From Thermodesulfobacteriota bacterium (GTDB taxonomy: Bacteria; Desulfobacterota; QYQD01): a stretch of 12,457 nucleotides of DNA. A program made the position numbers and the translations under genes. A model generated the notes under the pieces. The model was given only the letters and a program-made list of their open reading frames with translations, was not told the origin of the DNA and ran no database searches. The stretch's first letter is position 1. Each line of letters starts with the position of its first letter. Shown here in pieces: positions 1 to 5,200 of this stretch. The stretch covers positions 1-12,457 of the forward strand of contig JASEGX010000054.1 in assembly GCA_030017815.1 (NCBI GenBank), in the 5' to 3' direction.

Positions 1-79
1 GAGGCATTCGGGGATGACAAACAGTTTTGCAAGCGCCTCAGGGGGCACAGAGATAAAAATTTCGAAGTTCAAATTTTAA
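1..79 (+). CDS. Possible 3' end of an upstream gene (partial)
   Basis: The frame starting at base 2 is open from the window edge to a TAA at 77-79 and gives about 25 residues ending ISKFKF. Its stop lies 14 bases before the TTG start of fdhD, and a possible fdhD ribosome site overlaps it, which fits an operon. The frame used by fdhD is also open to the left edge, so the short open length proves little. I do not recognise the product. A gene near fdhD could be a molybdenum or tungsten enzyme, but nothing here shows that. Confidence 0.3.
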   Translation, partial: RHSGMTNSFASASGGTEIKISKFKF

Positions 80-93
80 AGGGGTTATCCATC

Positions 94-825
94 TTGTCTT
101 CCTCCCAGCCGATTAAAGCATTTTCAGCCTTTCAGGTCAATAAAAATGGCCGCCAGATGGTCTCAGACGAGGTGGCCTGTGAGGCGGCTTACCGTTTTTT
201 TATAGACCGGAAGCTGGTTGCTACGGTTAGTGTTTCACCTGCGGACCTGGAGGATTATGCCGTCGGCCATGTGGTGACGGATGGGTTTTTGGCCTTTAAG
301 GAGATTGCCGGGGTCAATATTGACGAATCTGAAATCCATGTGCACAGCAAAACCGGTGTAGCCGGTGGCGACAGACCGCCAAGGGATATTCCGCCCATAG
401 ATTCGGCGCTACAGATTTCGGAAAGACAAGCCCTGTCCTGCGCCGGTTCTTTATCTTCCTTTGCAAGTCATTGGCAGAGGACGGGGGGATTGCACATCGC
501 GGTCTTGTTTAACCGCCATAGCGAGCTAATCCAAGCAGCGGAAGATGTCGGGCGTCATAACGCTGTGGACAAAGTGGTGGGCTATGCCTTTAAAAACGGC
601 CATAACCTTTCGGAATGTTTTTTGGTGTGCAGCGGCCGACAACCGGAGGATATGGTGGCCAAGATCGCCAGGGCAGGCATCCCCGTTGTTATTTCACGCG
701 CGGCAACTACCGATCGGGGCATTGCCCTGGCCGATAAAGTCGGCCTGACCTTGATCGGCTTTGCCCGGGAAGATCGTTTTACCATTTACACTCATCCCGG
801 CAGGCTTATCAAGTTTTCCTTATAA
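94..825 (+). CDS. fdhD: FdhD-family sulfurtransferase for formate dehydrogenase cofactor
   Basis: FdhD proteins bind the Mo/W-bis-guanine dinucleotide cofactor in the cytoplasm and pass sulfur from a cysteine desulfurase to it, which formate dehydrogenase needs for activity. The 243-residue protein shows the family blocks in order: TGGLHIA (about 130-136), EDVGRHNAVDK (150-160), CSGR (179-182), the M-AKIARAGIPVVISRAA stretch (about 188-205), and GLTLIGFAR near the C-terminus. TTG at 94 is the first usable start in the window, preceded by a modest AAAGGGG (78-84). The frame is open to the left edge, so a longer protein cannot be excluded. Where E. coli FdhD has a CxxC pair, this protein has a single cysteine (Cys116, SCAGS). 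It lies upstream of the sulfate genes but is separated from sat by a 357-base gap with its own promoter. Family assignment is secure. Confidence 0.93.
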   Translation: MSSSQPIKAFSAFQVNKNGRQMVSDEVACEAAYRFFIDRKLVATVSVSPADLEDYAVGHVVTDGFLAFKEIAGVNIDESEIHVHSKTGVAGGDRPPRDIPPIDSALQISERQALSCAGSLSSFASHWQRTGGLHIAVLFNRHSELIQAAEDVGRHNAVDKVVGYAFKNGHNLSECFLVCSGRQPEDMVAKIARAGIPVVISRAATTDRGIALADKVGLTLIGFAREDRFTIYTHPGRLIKFSL

Positions 826-851
826 GCCTCGATAATGATAGTTGCCGTCCT

Positions 852-876
852 CTATACTGTGGACAAGTGTGTATAG
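852..876. repeat. Short inverted repeat after fdhD
   Basis: CTATAC (852-857) and GTATAG (871-876) form a perfect 6-bp inverted repeat with 13 bases between, starting 26 bases after the fdhD stop. No T-run follows, so it is a poor intrinsic terminator. It could be a protein-binding site or chance. Confidence 0.3.
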
Positions 877-877
877 G

Positions 878-893
878 CACAACATATAGTGTG
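878..893. repeat. 16-bp imperfect palindrome CACA-N2-ATAT-N2-TGTG
   Basis: CACAACATATAGTGTG at 878-893 is a palindrome with six of eight pairs matching. It lies about 88 bases before the sat -35 box. The CACA/TGTG arms suggest an operator-like site, but no regulator is identified. Confidence 0.3.
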
Positions 894-936
894 TCAATCT
901 CATCTGTCAACAATATGATATTATTAATATTTACTC

Positions 937-954
937 ATGTGTATATTTTAACAA
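937..954. promoter_or_regulatory. Rex-like candidate operator upstream of sat
   Basis: ATGTGTATATTTTAACAA matches 11 of 14 defined positions of the Rex-type dyad TTGTTAA-N4-TTAACAA. The right half is perfect and the left half weak. It directly abuts the 21-bp shared dyad. Rex is a redox (NADH/NAD+) repressor reported to control sat in Desulfovibrio. Assignment here rests only on the pattern in an A/T-rich region. Confidence 0.3.
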
Positions 955-975
955 AAAGTGAGTATTCATTCATTT
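955..975 (+). promoter_or_regulatory. Shared 21-bp dyad element, sat copy
   Basis: The pattern AAAGTGAG-N5-ATTCATTT ends 5 bases before the sat -35 box. It recurs at 4890-4910 and 4943-4963 at the apr promoter. The core AARTGA-N8-TCATTW is an imperfect dyad, as expected for a dimeric regulator. Its place just upstream of the -35 box suits an activator. The regulator is unknown. Confidence 0.6.
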
Positions 976-980
976 AATAC

Positions 981-1009
981 TTGACAGTGCCGGGATCTTA
1001 CAGTATATA
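981..1009 (+). promoter_or_regulatory. sigma70-type promoter of sat
   Basis: TTGACA (981-986) and TATATA (1004-1009) are separated by exactly 17 bases. Transcription would start near 1016, giving a leader of about 165 bases before sat. The architecture is nearly identical to the apr promoter (TTGACA, 17 bases, TATAAA). Confidence 0.85.
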
Positions 1010-1081
1010 AAAAACCTAAGTCTAAATTTTGTGCTTTAAGCCTTTGGCTTGCAGATAGTATTTTAATGGAGGGAGGTGTTT

Positions 1082-1135
1082 TTGGGGTATCGAGGTAACA
1101 ATATCACTTCATGCTTATTAAATGGTGAGGCGTAA
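1082..1135 (+). other. Possible leader micro-ORF before sat
   Basis: The tract GGAGGGAGG (1068-1076) lies 5 bases before a TTG at 1082 that opens a 17-codon frame (MGYRGNNITSCLLNGEA) stopping at 1133-1135, 47 bases before sat. The purine tract is stronger than many true ribosome sites here. The TTG start and lack of a known homologue keep this speculative. Confidence 0.2.
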
Positions 1136-1182
1136 CGACGCATTGCCACATTATTATTGATGAATCATAAGGAGGAAATAGA

Positions 1183-2427
1183 ATGGCTTTAATTGAACCA
1201 CATGGCGGGAGAGGTTTGGTATGCAGTTTATTAAAAGGTGCAGAACTCGAGGCGGAGATGATCAAGGCTAAGACCCTGAAGCAGATCAAGATCACTTCTC
1301 GATCTACTTCCGACCTGATCATGATGGGCATCGGCGCCTTCAGCCCGTTGCACGGTTTTATGACCAAGAAGGACTGGAAGGGAGTATGCGAGAACTTCAC
1401 GATGGCCGATGGGACCTTCTGGCCGATTCCCATTACGGTTGATTGCAGCAAGGAAGATGCTGACGCGATTAAGCCGGATTCAGAGATCACCCTGGTGGAT
1501 GAAGAAACCGGCACCATGATGGCGACGATGAATGTAGTAGAGAAATACGAGATGACCGAGGCCGACAAGACCTGGGAATGTATGCAGATATTTACAACCG
1601 ATGACATCGCCGGCCATCCCGGGGTGGAGAAGGTCCACAATCAAAAAGCGGTCAATCTTGCTGGCCCGGTAAAGGTACTTAGCGAGCTCGACTATCGGGA
1701 GAAGTTTGCAGGGATCTACAAGACGCCGGCGGAACTGCGCCAGATGATAGCGGATAAGGGCTGGAGCCGAGTGGCCGCCTTGCAACTTCGTAACCCGATG
1801 CACCGCTCGCACGAGTATCTGGCCAAGATCGCTATCGAGGTTTGCGATGGTATTGTCATCCATTCTCTTATCGGCGCCCTGAAATCCGGTGATATTCCAG
1901 CCGATACCCGCGTAAAATGTATCGATACTCTTGTTGAGAATTATTTCACAAAAGAGCACGTAATTCAGGCCGGTTATCCGATGGAAATGCGCTATGGCGG
2001 CCCGCGGGAAGCTTTGCTGCATGCCACTTTCCGTCAGAACTTCGGTGTTACCCACATGCTTATCGGCCGTGACCACGCTGGAGTAGGCGATTACTACGGA
2101 ATGTTTGATGCTCAGACGATTTTCGATAAAATTCCCAAGGGTGAAGGCGGAAAATACCTGAAGTGTAAACCCTTGAAGATCGACTGGACATTCTACTGCC
2201 ATAAGTGCGATGGCATGGCTTCCATGCGTACATGCCCGCATACCAAGGCAGATCGCGTAATCCTGAGCGGCACCAAGCTGCGCAAGATGCTGTCCGAGGG
2301 CGAGGAGGTTCCGGATCACTTTGGCCGTAATGAAGTCCTCGATATCCTGAGAGGATACTATGCTGGCCTGACCGAAAAAGTAGAGATAAAAATGCAAAAG
2401 TTTGCAACAGGCGAGGAGATGAAGTAA
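1183..2427 (+). CDS. sat: Dissimilatory ATP sulfurylase (sulfate adenylyltransferase)
   Basis: Sat makes adenosine 5'-phosphosulfate (APS) and pyrophosphate from ATP and sulfate, the activation step of dissimilatory sulfate reduction, in the cytoplasm. The 414 residues match the usual length of the prokaryotic homo-oligomeric enzyme. The nucleotide-binding motif QLRNPMHRSHEYL is at 201-213 and GRDHAG at 295-300. A zinc-site pattern, Cys339, Cys342, Cys351 and His353 (FYCHKC and TCPH), marks the type seen in sulfate reducers and Thermus. No APS-kinase domain is present. ATG at 1183 follows AAGGAGG (1170-1176) at good spacing. The gene has its own promoter and ends in a strong terminator, so it is probably a separate transcript, coordinated with apr by the shared dyad element. 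Confidence 0.98.
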   Translation: MALIEPHGGRGLVCSLLKGAELEAEMIKAKTLKQIKITSRSTSDLIMMGIGAFSPLHGFMTKKDWKGVCENFTMADGTFWPIPITVDCSKEDADAIKPDSEITLVDEETGTMMATMNVVEKYEMTEADKTWECMQIFTTDDIAGHPGVEKVHNQKAVNLAGPVKVLSELDYREKFAGIYKTPAELRQMIADKGWSRVAALQLRNPMHRSHEYLAKIAIEVCDGIVIHSLIGALKSGDIPADTRVKCIDTLVENYFTKEHVIQAGYPMEMRYGGPREALLHATFRQNFGVTHMLIGRDHAGVGDYYGMFDAQTIFDKIPKGEGGKYLKCKPLKIDWTFYCHKCDGMASMRTCPHTKADRVILSGTKLRKMLSEGEEVPDHFGRNEVLDILRGYYAGLTEKVEIKMQKFATGEEMK

Positions 2428-2473
2428 CCACGGCCTGAAGGTAATAGTATTCTTAATTACAGTTGCGTTGATT

Positions 2474-2526
2474 ATGCCGGTATGGTGGTCGCTTGTAATG
2501 GGTGGCGCCGTACCGGCATTTTTTTT
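2474..2526 (+). terminator. Rho-independent terminator after sat
   Basis: ATGCCGGTA (2474-2482) pairs perfectly with TACCGGCAT (2511-2519) and is followed by an eight-T run (2519-2526). The 28-base interior can pair further (GGTGG...GGCGCC). It lies 46 bases after the sat stop and should isolate sat from the kinase-like gene. Confidence 0.88.
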
Positions 2527-2542
2527 GGATTTGATGCACAGG

Positions 2543-2564
2543 GGGGCAGGCTTTAATTTGCCCC
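2543..2564 (+). other. Hairpin in leader of the kinase-like gene
   Basis: GGGGCA (2543-2548) pairs with TGCCCC (2559-2564) across a 10-base loop. No T-run follows. It lies between the sat terminator and the next gene, whose promoter is not obvious. The nearest candidate, TTGATG (2531-2536), 17 bases, TAATTT (2554-2559), is weak and overlaps the hairpin. Confidence 0.3.
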
Positions 2565-2598
2565 GGAGTCTTGTTTGAAAATTTTGGAATAGCCGGCT

Positions 2599-3567
2599 AT
2601 GGAGATTAATGACAAAGAGGCTGTAGAGGCCTTGGCCAGGCAATATCTTGGTGAGGATTCTTCGCCAAAGGCATTCCGCTTTGTTAGCGCTGACATGGAT
2701 TTTTTTGCCGTGGACTATAACGACATCTTGGTTCTCGGGGATGGATATTACTTGATTCGTGGCGTAGAGACGGAGAAGCGTTTTGGGATCGAGGATGAAC
2801 CCAAATACTGGGTGAAGAGGGTGGTAGACCTAAAAGCCAATTATGCGCGAAAAATTATAAAATTTTGTTTTTTTGAAGAATTCGACAGCCATATTGGGGG
2901 GATAAAGTTTAAACTTGCGCGAAGCCCCGCCAAGGAAGCCCGCATTCTGAAAAAGGTGGAAGGACACCCGAATTTCATGCAGGGGCGTACGGTGGAACAG
3001 ATACGTGGTAATCCTATCAGAGTTCTGGATTTCATCAATGGGCCTTCCCTTTATGAACACCTCATGAGCCTGCGTGTGGAATATGGTGAATATTTCTATC
3101 AAACCCTGCCTTCTCTGTTGGACAGGCTCATCGTTTGCTTCCGTGCCATGGGTTGGCTGCATGATCAGGATGAAGTACACGGAGACATCAGGCAGGATCA
3201 TATCCTCATCGACAAGGCGGACGGCTTGTTTAGGTGGATTGATTTTGACTACAACTACTCGACCAAAGGGTCGCGTTTCGGTTACGACATGTTCGGTTTG
3301 GGAAACATCCTGGCGGCTGTTGTGGGAGGCGGGAGTTGTACCTTGCAGCAGCTGAAGGCTGAGCAGCCTGAAGTTCTGGACAGACTCTACTATGAAGACA
3401 CAAATATTGTATGGTCAAACAGGGTAGTGAATCTAAAAAAAGTATATCCACAGATACCGGAGGGCTTGAACCGGGTTTTGATGCATTTTTCGGCGGGCGC
3501 CACGGTCTTCTACGAAACGGTCTGGGAACTTCTTGAAGACTTGGAGGAGGCGCGGCTGTACCTGTAG
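2599..3567 (+). CDS. Divergent protein-kinase-like protein
   Basis: The 322-residue protein resembles a Ser/Thr protein-kinase or small-molecule-kinase fold. Visible landmarks are a possible ATP-binding lysine in YWVKRVV (Lys73), a possible helix-C glutamate in AKEARIL (Glu113), a hinge-like region DFINGPSLYEHL (about 144-155), the catalytic-loop motif HGDIRQDHILID (194-205) and a metal-binding IDFDYN (214-219). The canonical motifs are HRDLKxxN and DFG. Here the catalytic-loop Asn is His201 and DFG is DFD, so activity is uncertain. No membrane segment or sensor domain is seen. The start has a weak ribosome site (GGA about 10 bases upstream), so translation may begin elsewhere. It is 76 bases upstream of the Usp gene, in a three-gene island between sat and aprBA. 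The family is fairly clear but the substrate is unknown. Confidence 0.75.
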   Translation: MEINDKEAVEALARQYLGEDSSPKAFRFVSADMDFFAVDYNDILVLGDGYYLIRGVETEKRFGIEDEPKYWVKRVVDLKANYARKIIKFCFFEEFDSHIGGIKFKLARSPAKEARILKKVEGHPNFMQGRTVEQIRGNPIRVLDFINGPSLYEHLMSLRVEYGEYFYQTLPSLLDRLIVCFRAMGWLHDQDEVHGDIRQDHILIDKADGLFRWIDFDYNYSTKGSRFGYDMFGLGNILAAVVGGGSCTLQQLKAEQPEVLDRLYYEDTNIVWSNRVVNLKKVYPQIPEGLNRVLMHFSAGATVFYETVWELLEDLEEARLYL

Positions 3568-3573
3568 TTTGGT

Positions 3574-3615
3574 AGTTCCCTATCTGTGGAGCGTTGCCGA
3601 TCTGACAGAGGAACT
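3574..3615 (+). other. Bulged stem-loop between kinase-like and Usp genes
   Basis: AGTTCC (3574-3579) plus TCTGT (3583-3587) pair with ACAGA (3605-3609) plus GGAACT (3610-3615), leaving a 3-base bulge and a 17-base loop. No T-run follows, so it is unlikely to end transcription. It may stabilise or divide an mRNA shared by the flanking genes, just before the Usp ribosome site. Confidence 0.45.
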
Positions 3616-3643
3616 CAGATAAAAGAAAAAGGGGGGAGATACG

Positions 3644-4108
3644 ATGGGAGAAGTGGACCCGGGAAAGAATATTCTCCTTAGTATAGATAATTCCGAGAAT
3701 TCAAGGCGTGCCATCCGCTATGTGGCTAACATTGTGGGCTCATCGGGGGATTACCTCATAACTATACTGAATATTGTTGAAGACATGGGCGAAGATTTCT
3801 TCCCTTCTGCCGCGGAAAGACAGAACCACATTGAGAAGCAAAAACAAACCTCCGCTGCTTTGTTGGCAGAGGCACGAAATATCATGAGAGAACATGCTGT
3901 GCCGGAAGAATGCATAAGGACAGAACAAGTAACCGCGCCTAGCGCATATATAGCCGAGTCCATAATCAGACACGCGCAACACGAAAACAAGGGTACGGTG
4001 GTTGTCGGCAGGCGGGGTATTTCAAAAAAAGAGGAGTTCCTGTTTGGCAGCGTCAGCAGCAAGATTGTTAGCTACGCCAAGGACTGTACCGTGTGGGTTG
4101 TGGAGTAA
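3644..4108 (+). CDS. UspA-family universal stress protein
   Basis: This is a single-domain cytoplasmic Usp protein of 154 residues, the usual length. It opens with the family's first strand and loop, NILLSIDNSENSRRA (9-23), and ends with the nucleotide-binding pattern G-x2-G-x9-G-S: Gly122, Gly125, Gly135, Ser136 (VVVGRRGISKK... FGSVSSKIV). That pattern suggests the ATP-binding subclass. Usp proteins act in stress survival and energy sensing rather than in a defined reaction. ATG at 3644 follows a purine-rich GGGGGGAGA. The next gene begins at or near its stop, so the two are probably translated from one mRNA. The kinase-like gene upstream may share the transcript. The family is certain, the partner is not. 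Confidence 0.92.
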   Translation: MGEVDPGKNILLSIDNSENSRRAIRYVANIVGSSGDYLITILNIVEDMGEDFFPSAAERQNHIEKQKQTSAALLAEARNIMREHAVPEECIRTEQVTAPSAYIAESIIRHAQHENKGTVVVGRRGISKKEEFLFGSVSSKIVSYAKDCTVWVVE

Positions 4109-4125
4109 CGCATAGTCTTGCCATT

Positions 4126-4782
4126 ATGACACTGTCTGTAAATACAGCCGGCTTCCCCGAACTCTTCTACCGGGAAAGATACAGGTCTTTCCCGAAGCTG
4201 CAAGGCACACCATGCGGTATCGGTTGTGCTTACAATTGTTGCGATCCTATTATTACTTCAATGATTGTTCCGAGAACTGTGGCTGAGAAGGACTTGCCCA
4301 ATACTATAATAATGGCTGGAGATAACCTCCGGAAAGACATCGAAGGCAACCTTAACATGCTGATTTTTCTTGGTTTTTTCGTAACCCCCTTTTTCTTCCC
4401 AGACTGTCTGGTCAAGGGGCCTGATTTTGGGATCAACAAGAATTTCGACGAGTACATCCAGGTTTACGTCCTGTTCAACTGCCCGAGGCTTACTCCGGAA
4501 GGACTTTGCTCAATATACAACCAGGAGAGGTTTAAGCTCTGCGGGGAATTTAGAGGTTGCCCCGAATATTGCATTAAGGACAGTACCCCGGAAAGTTCGT
4601 TTTTAGTTCTTTCTTTCAACTACTGGCTGATGCGAAGACTGATCGCCGTTTCCATAAGCAAGAGTGCAGAAGAGGCCATTGACGAATGGCAACGCAATGA
4701 AGCCAAGGGGATCAGGGCGTTCCTGCACTCCAGGGGTGTATGTACCGATGCTTACCTTTCGGAGAGGTCAGACGAGGAATGA
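4126..4782 (+). CDS. YkgJ-like cysteine-cluster protein
   Basis: With the ATG at 4126 the protein has 218 residues and 11 cysteines. It shows the two hallmarks of the YkgJ / putative zinc- or iron-chelating family: an N-terminal cluster, TPCGIGCAYNCC (Cys30, 34, 38, 39), and a later block, CPRLTPEGLCSIYNQERFKLC (split here as Cys119, Cys128 and Cys139), resembling the family's C-x-IY-x-RP-x2-C pattern. Further cysteines are at 145, 149 and 206. A Phe-rich hydrophobic stretch (about 77-92) could be buried or membrane-associated. The start is uncertain: an in-frame GTG at 4093 overlaps the Usp gene by 16 bases, and the only GGAG lies 20 bases before the ATG. The protein probably binds metal or an Fe-S cluster. 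Its role beside the kinase-like and Usp genes is unknown. Confidence 0.7.
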   Translation: MTLSVNTAGFPELFYRERYRSFPKLQGTPCGIGCAYNCCDPIITSMIVPRTVAEKDLPNTIIMAGDNLRKDIEGNLNMLIFLGFFVTPFFFPDCLVKGPDFGINKNFDEYIQVYVLFNCPRLTPEGLCSIYNQERFKLCGEFRGCPEYCIKDSTPESSFLVLSFNYWLMRRLIAVSISKSAEEAIDEWQRNEAKGIRAFLHSRGVCTDAYLSERSDEE

Positions 4783-4785
4783 GTC

Positions 4786-4805
4786 CACATGTTGTGTCCC
4801 ATGTG
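4786..4805 (+). other. Weak hairpin after the cysteine-cluster gene
   Basis: CACATG (4786-4791) pairs with CATGTG (4800-4805) across 8 bases, 3 bases after the stop codon. Only a TTCTT follows. It may be a weak terminator closing the accessory island. Confidence 0.3.
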
Positions 4806-4889
4806 TTCTTAAGTACAAGATATAGATAGGGAACGCATCGTATTACCTATTGATATTCCGACATTTTTCGTTTGGAAGACTCTTCTCTA

Positions 4890-4910
4890 AAAGTGAGCAA
4901 TTATTCATTT
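4890..4910 (+). promoter_or_regulatory. Shared 21-bp dyad element, apr copy 1
   Basis: AAAGTGAG-N5-ATTCATTT ends 6 bases before the apr -35 box, nearly the same position as the sat copy (5 bases). The two copies agree in all 16 defined bases and differ in the 5-base spacer. The matched spacing argues for one regulator acting on both promoters. Confidence 0.6.
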
Positions 4911-4916
4911 TTTCTC

Positions 4917-4945
4917 TTGACATATTGACGGATGCCATATATAAA
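4917..4945 (+). promoter_or_regulatory. sigma70-type promoter of aprBA
   Basis: TTGACA (4917-4922) and TATAAA (4940-4945) are 17 bases apart. The start would be near 4952, giving a leader of about 250 bases. The layout matches the sat promoter. Confidence 0.82.
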
Positions 4946-4963
4946 ATGAGATACCATTCATTA
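4943..4963 (+). promoter_or_regulatory. Shared 21-bp dyad element, apr copy 2
   Basis: AAAATGAG-N5-ATTCATTA overlaps the apr -10 box and the predicted start, exactly 53 bases after copy 1 (about five helical turns). A bound protein here would block RNA polymerase, so this copy suggests repression or looping. sat shows no second copy. Confidence 0.5.
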
Positions 4964-5097
4964 GGTCTTATTTCCGGAAGAATCGAGAGAAAGTGCTCGG
5001 CTGTGAGCTTTCTTAGGTGCCTGTCTGGCGCTGTGCGCAGATGTTATGCTACGGACGGGACGAGTTTTTAGAGCGATAATCTATATCGAGAGGAGGG

Positions 5098-5133
5098 ATG
5101 ATCAGAGAAAAGTTAAGAATGCATAAGGGGTAA
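5098..5133 (+). other. Possible leader micro-ORF before aprB
   Basis: ATG at 5098 opens MIREKLRMHKG and stops at TAA 5131-5133. AGGAGG (5091-5096) lies just upstream, but only one base separates it from the ATG, too close for normal initiation. The stop touches the first base of the hairpin at 5133. Confidence 0.2.
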
Positions 5134-5158
5134 GGTTTGTAGAAACGATAACAAACCT
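5133..5158 (+). promoter_or_regulatory. Perfect 8-bp hairpin in the aprBA leader
   Basis: AGGTTTGT (5133-5140) pairs with ACAAACCT (5151-5158) across a 10-base loop. No T-run follows, so it is not a classic terminator. As DNA, the inner 18 bases (5137-5154) match 11 of 14 defined positions of the Rex-type dyad TTGTTAA-N4-TTAACAA. As RNA, it could stabilise the apr message. Either reading is inference. Confidence 0.45.
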
Positions 5159-5200
5159 GTCGGTAGTTCAAACATAGATAAAGTGCAGGAGGAAAAAATT

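Larger units (their letters stand above)
826..1182 (+). promoter_or_regulatory. sat upstream regulatory region and leader
   Basis: This 357-base stretch has no convincing gene. It holds two short dyads (852-876, 878-893), an A/T-rich block (about 910-960), a Rex-like site (937-954), a 21-bp dyad shared with the apr promoter (955-975) and a sigma70-type promoter (981-1009). A leader of about 165 bases follows. The leader contains a strong Shine-Dalgarno-like tract, GGAGGGAGG at 1068-1076, about 107 bases before sat and not used by it. Confidence 0.8.
4783..5200 (+). promoter_or_regulatory. apr upstream regulatory region and long leader
   Basis: This 418-base gap carries a weak hairpin (4786-4805), two copies of the 21-bp dyad flanking a strong promoter (4917-4945), and a leader of about 250 bases. 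The leader holds a small GC hairpin, GCGC-TGT-GCGC (5028-5038), with TCT/AGA extending the stem past a bulged G. It also has a Shine-Dalgarno-like GAGAGGAGGG (5088-5097), a possible 11-codon frame (5098-5133) and a perfect 8-bp hairpin (5133-5158). An open frame covering 4850-5071 runs across the promoter and is not credible as a gene. Confidence 0.8.

Noticed and set aside
2531..2559. TTGATG, 17 bases, TAATTT as a promoter for the kinase-like gene
   Set aside because: Both boxes are poor matches and overlap the end of the sat terminator region and a hairpin, too weak to list as a feature.
1480..2643. A 387-codon open frame on the minus strand opposite sat
   Set aside because: sat is certain on the + strand. 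The antisense frame crosses the sat terminator and gives no recognisable domain, so it is a codon-bias shadow.
3574..3615. Stem-loop as a terminator after the kinase-like gene
   Set aside because: No T-run follows, and the Usp ribosome site lies just downstream, so it is kept only as an mRNA structure.
4850..5071. A 73-codon + strand open frame upstream of aprB
   Set aside because: It spans the apr promoter and two dyad elements, has no ribosome site, and its composition does not look like a protein.
5183..5200. GTG at 5183 as the aprB start
   Set aside because: It would put the strong GGAGG ribosome site inside the coding sequence and add six residues not typical of AprB. ATG 5201 fits better.
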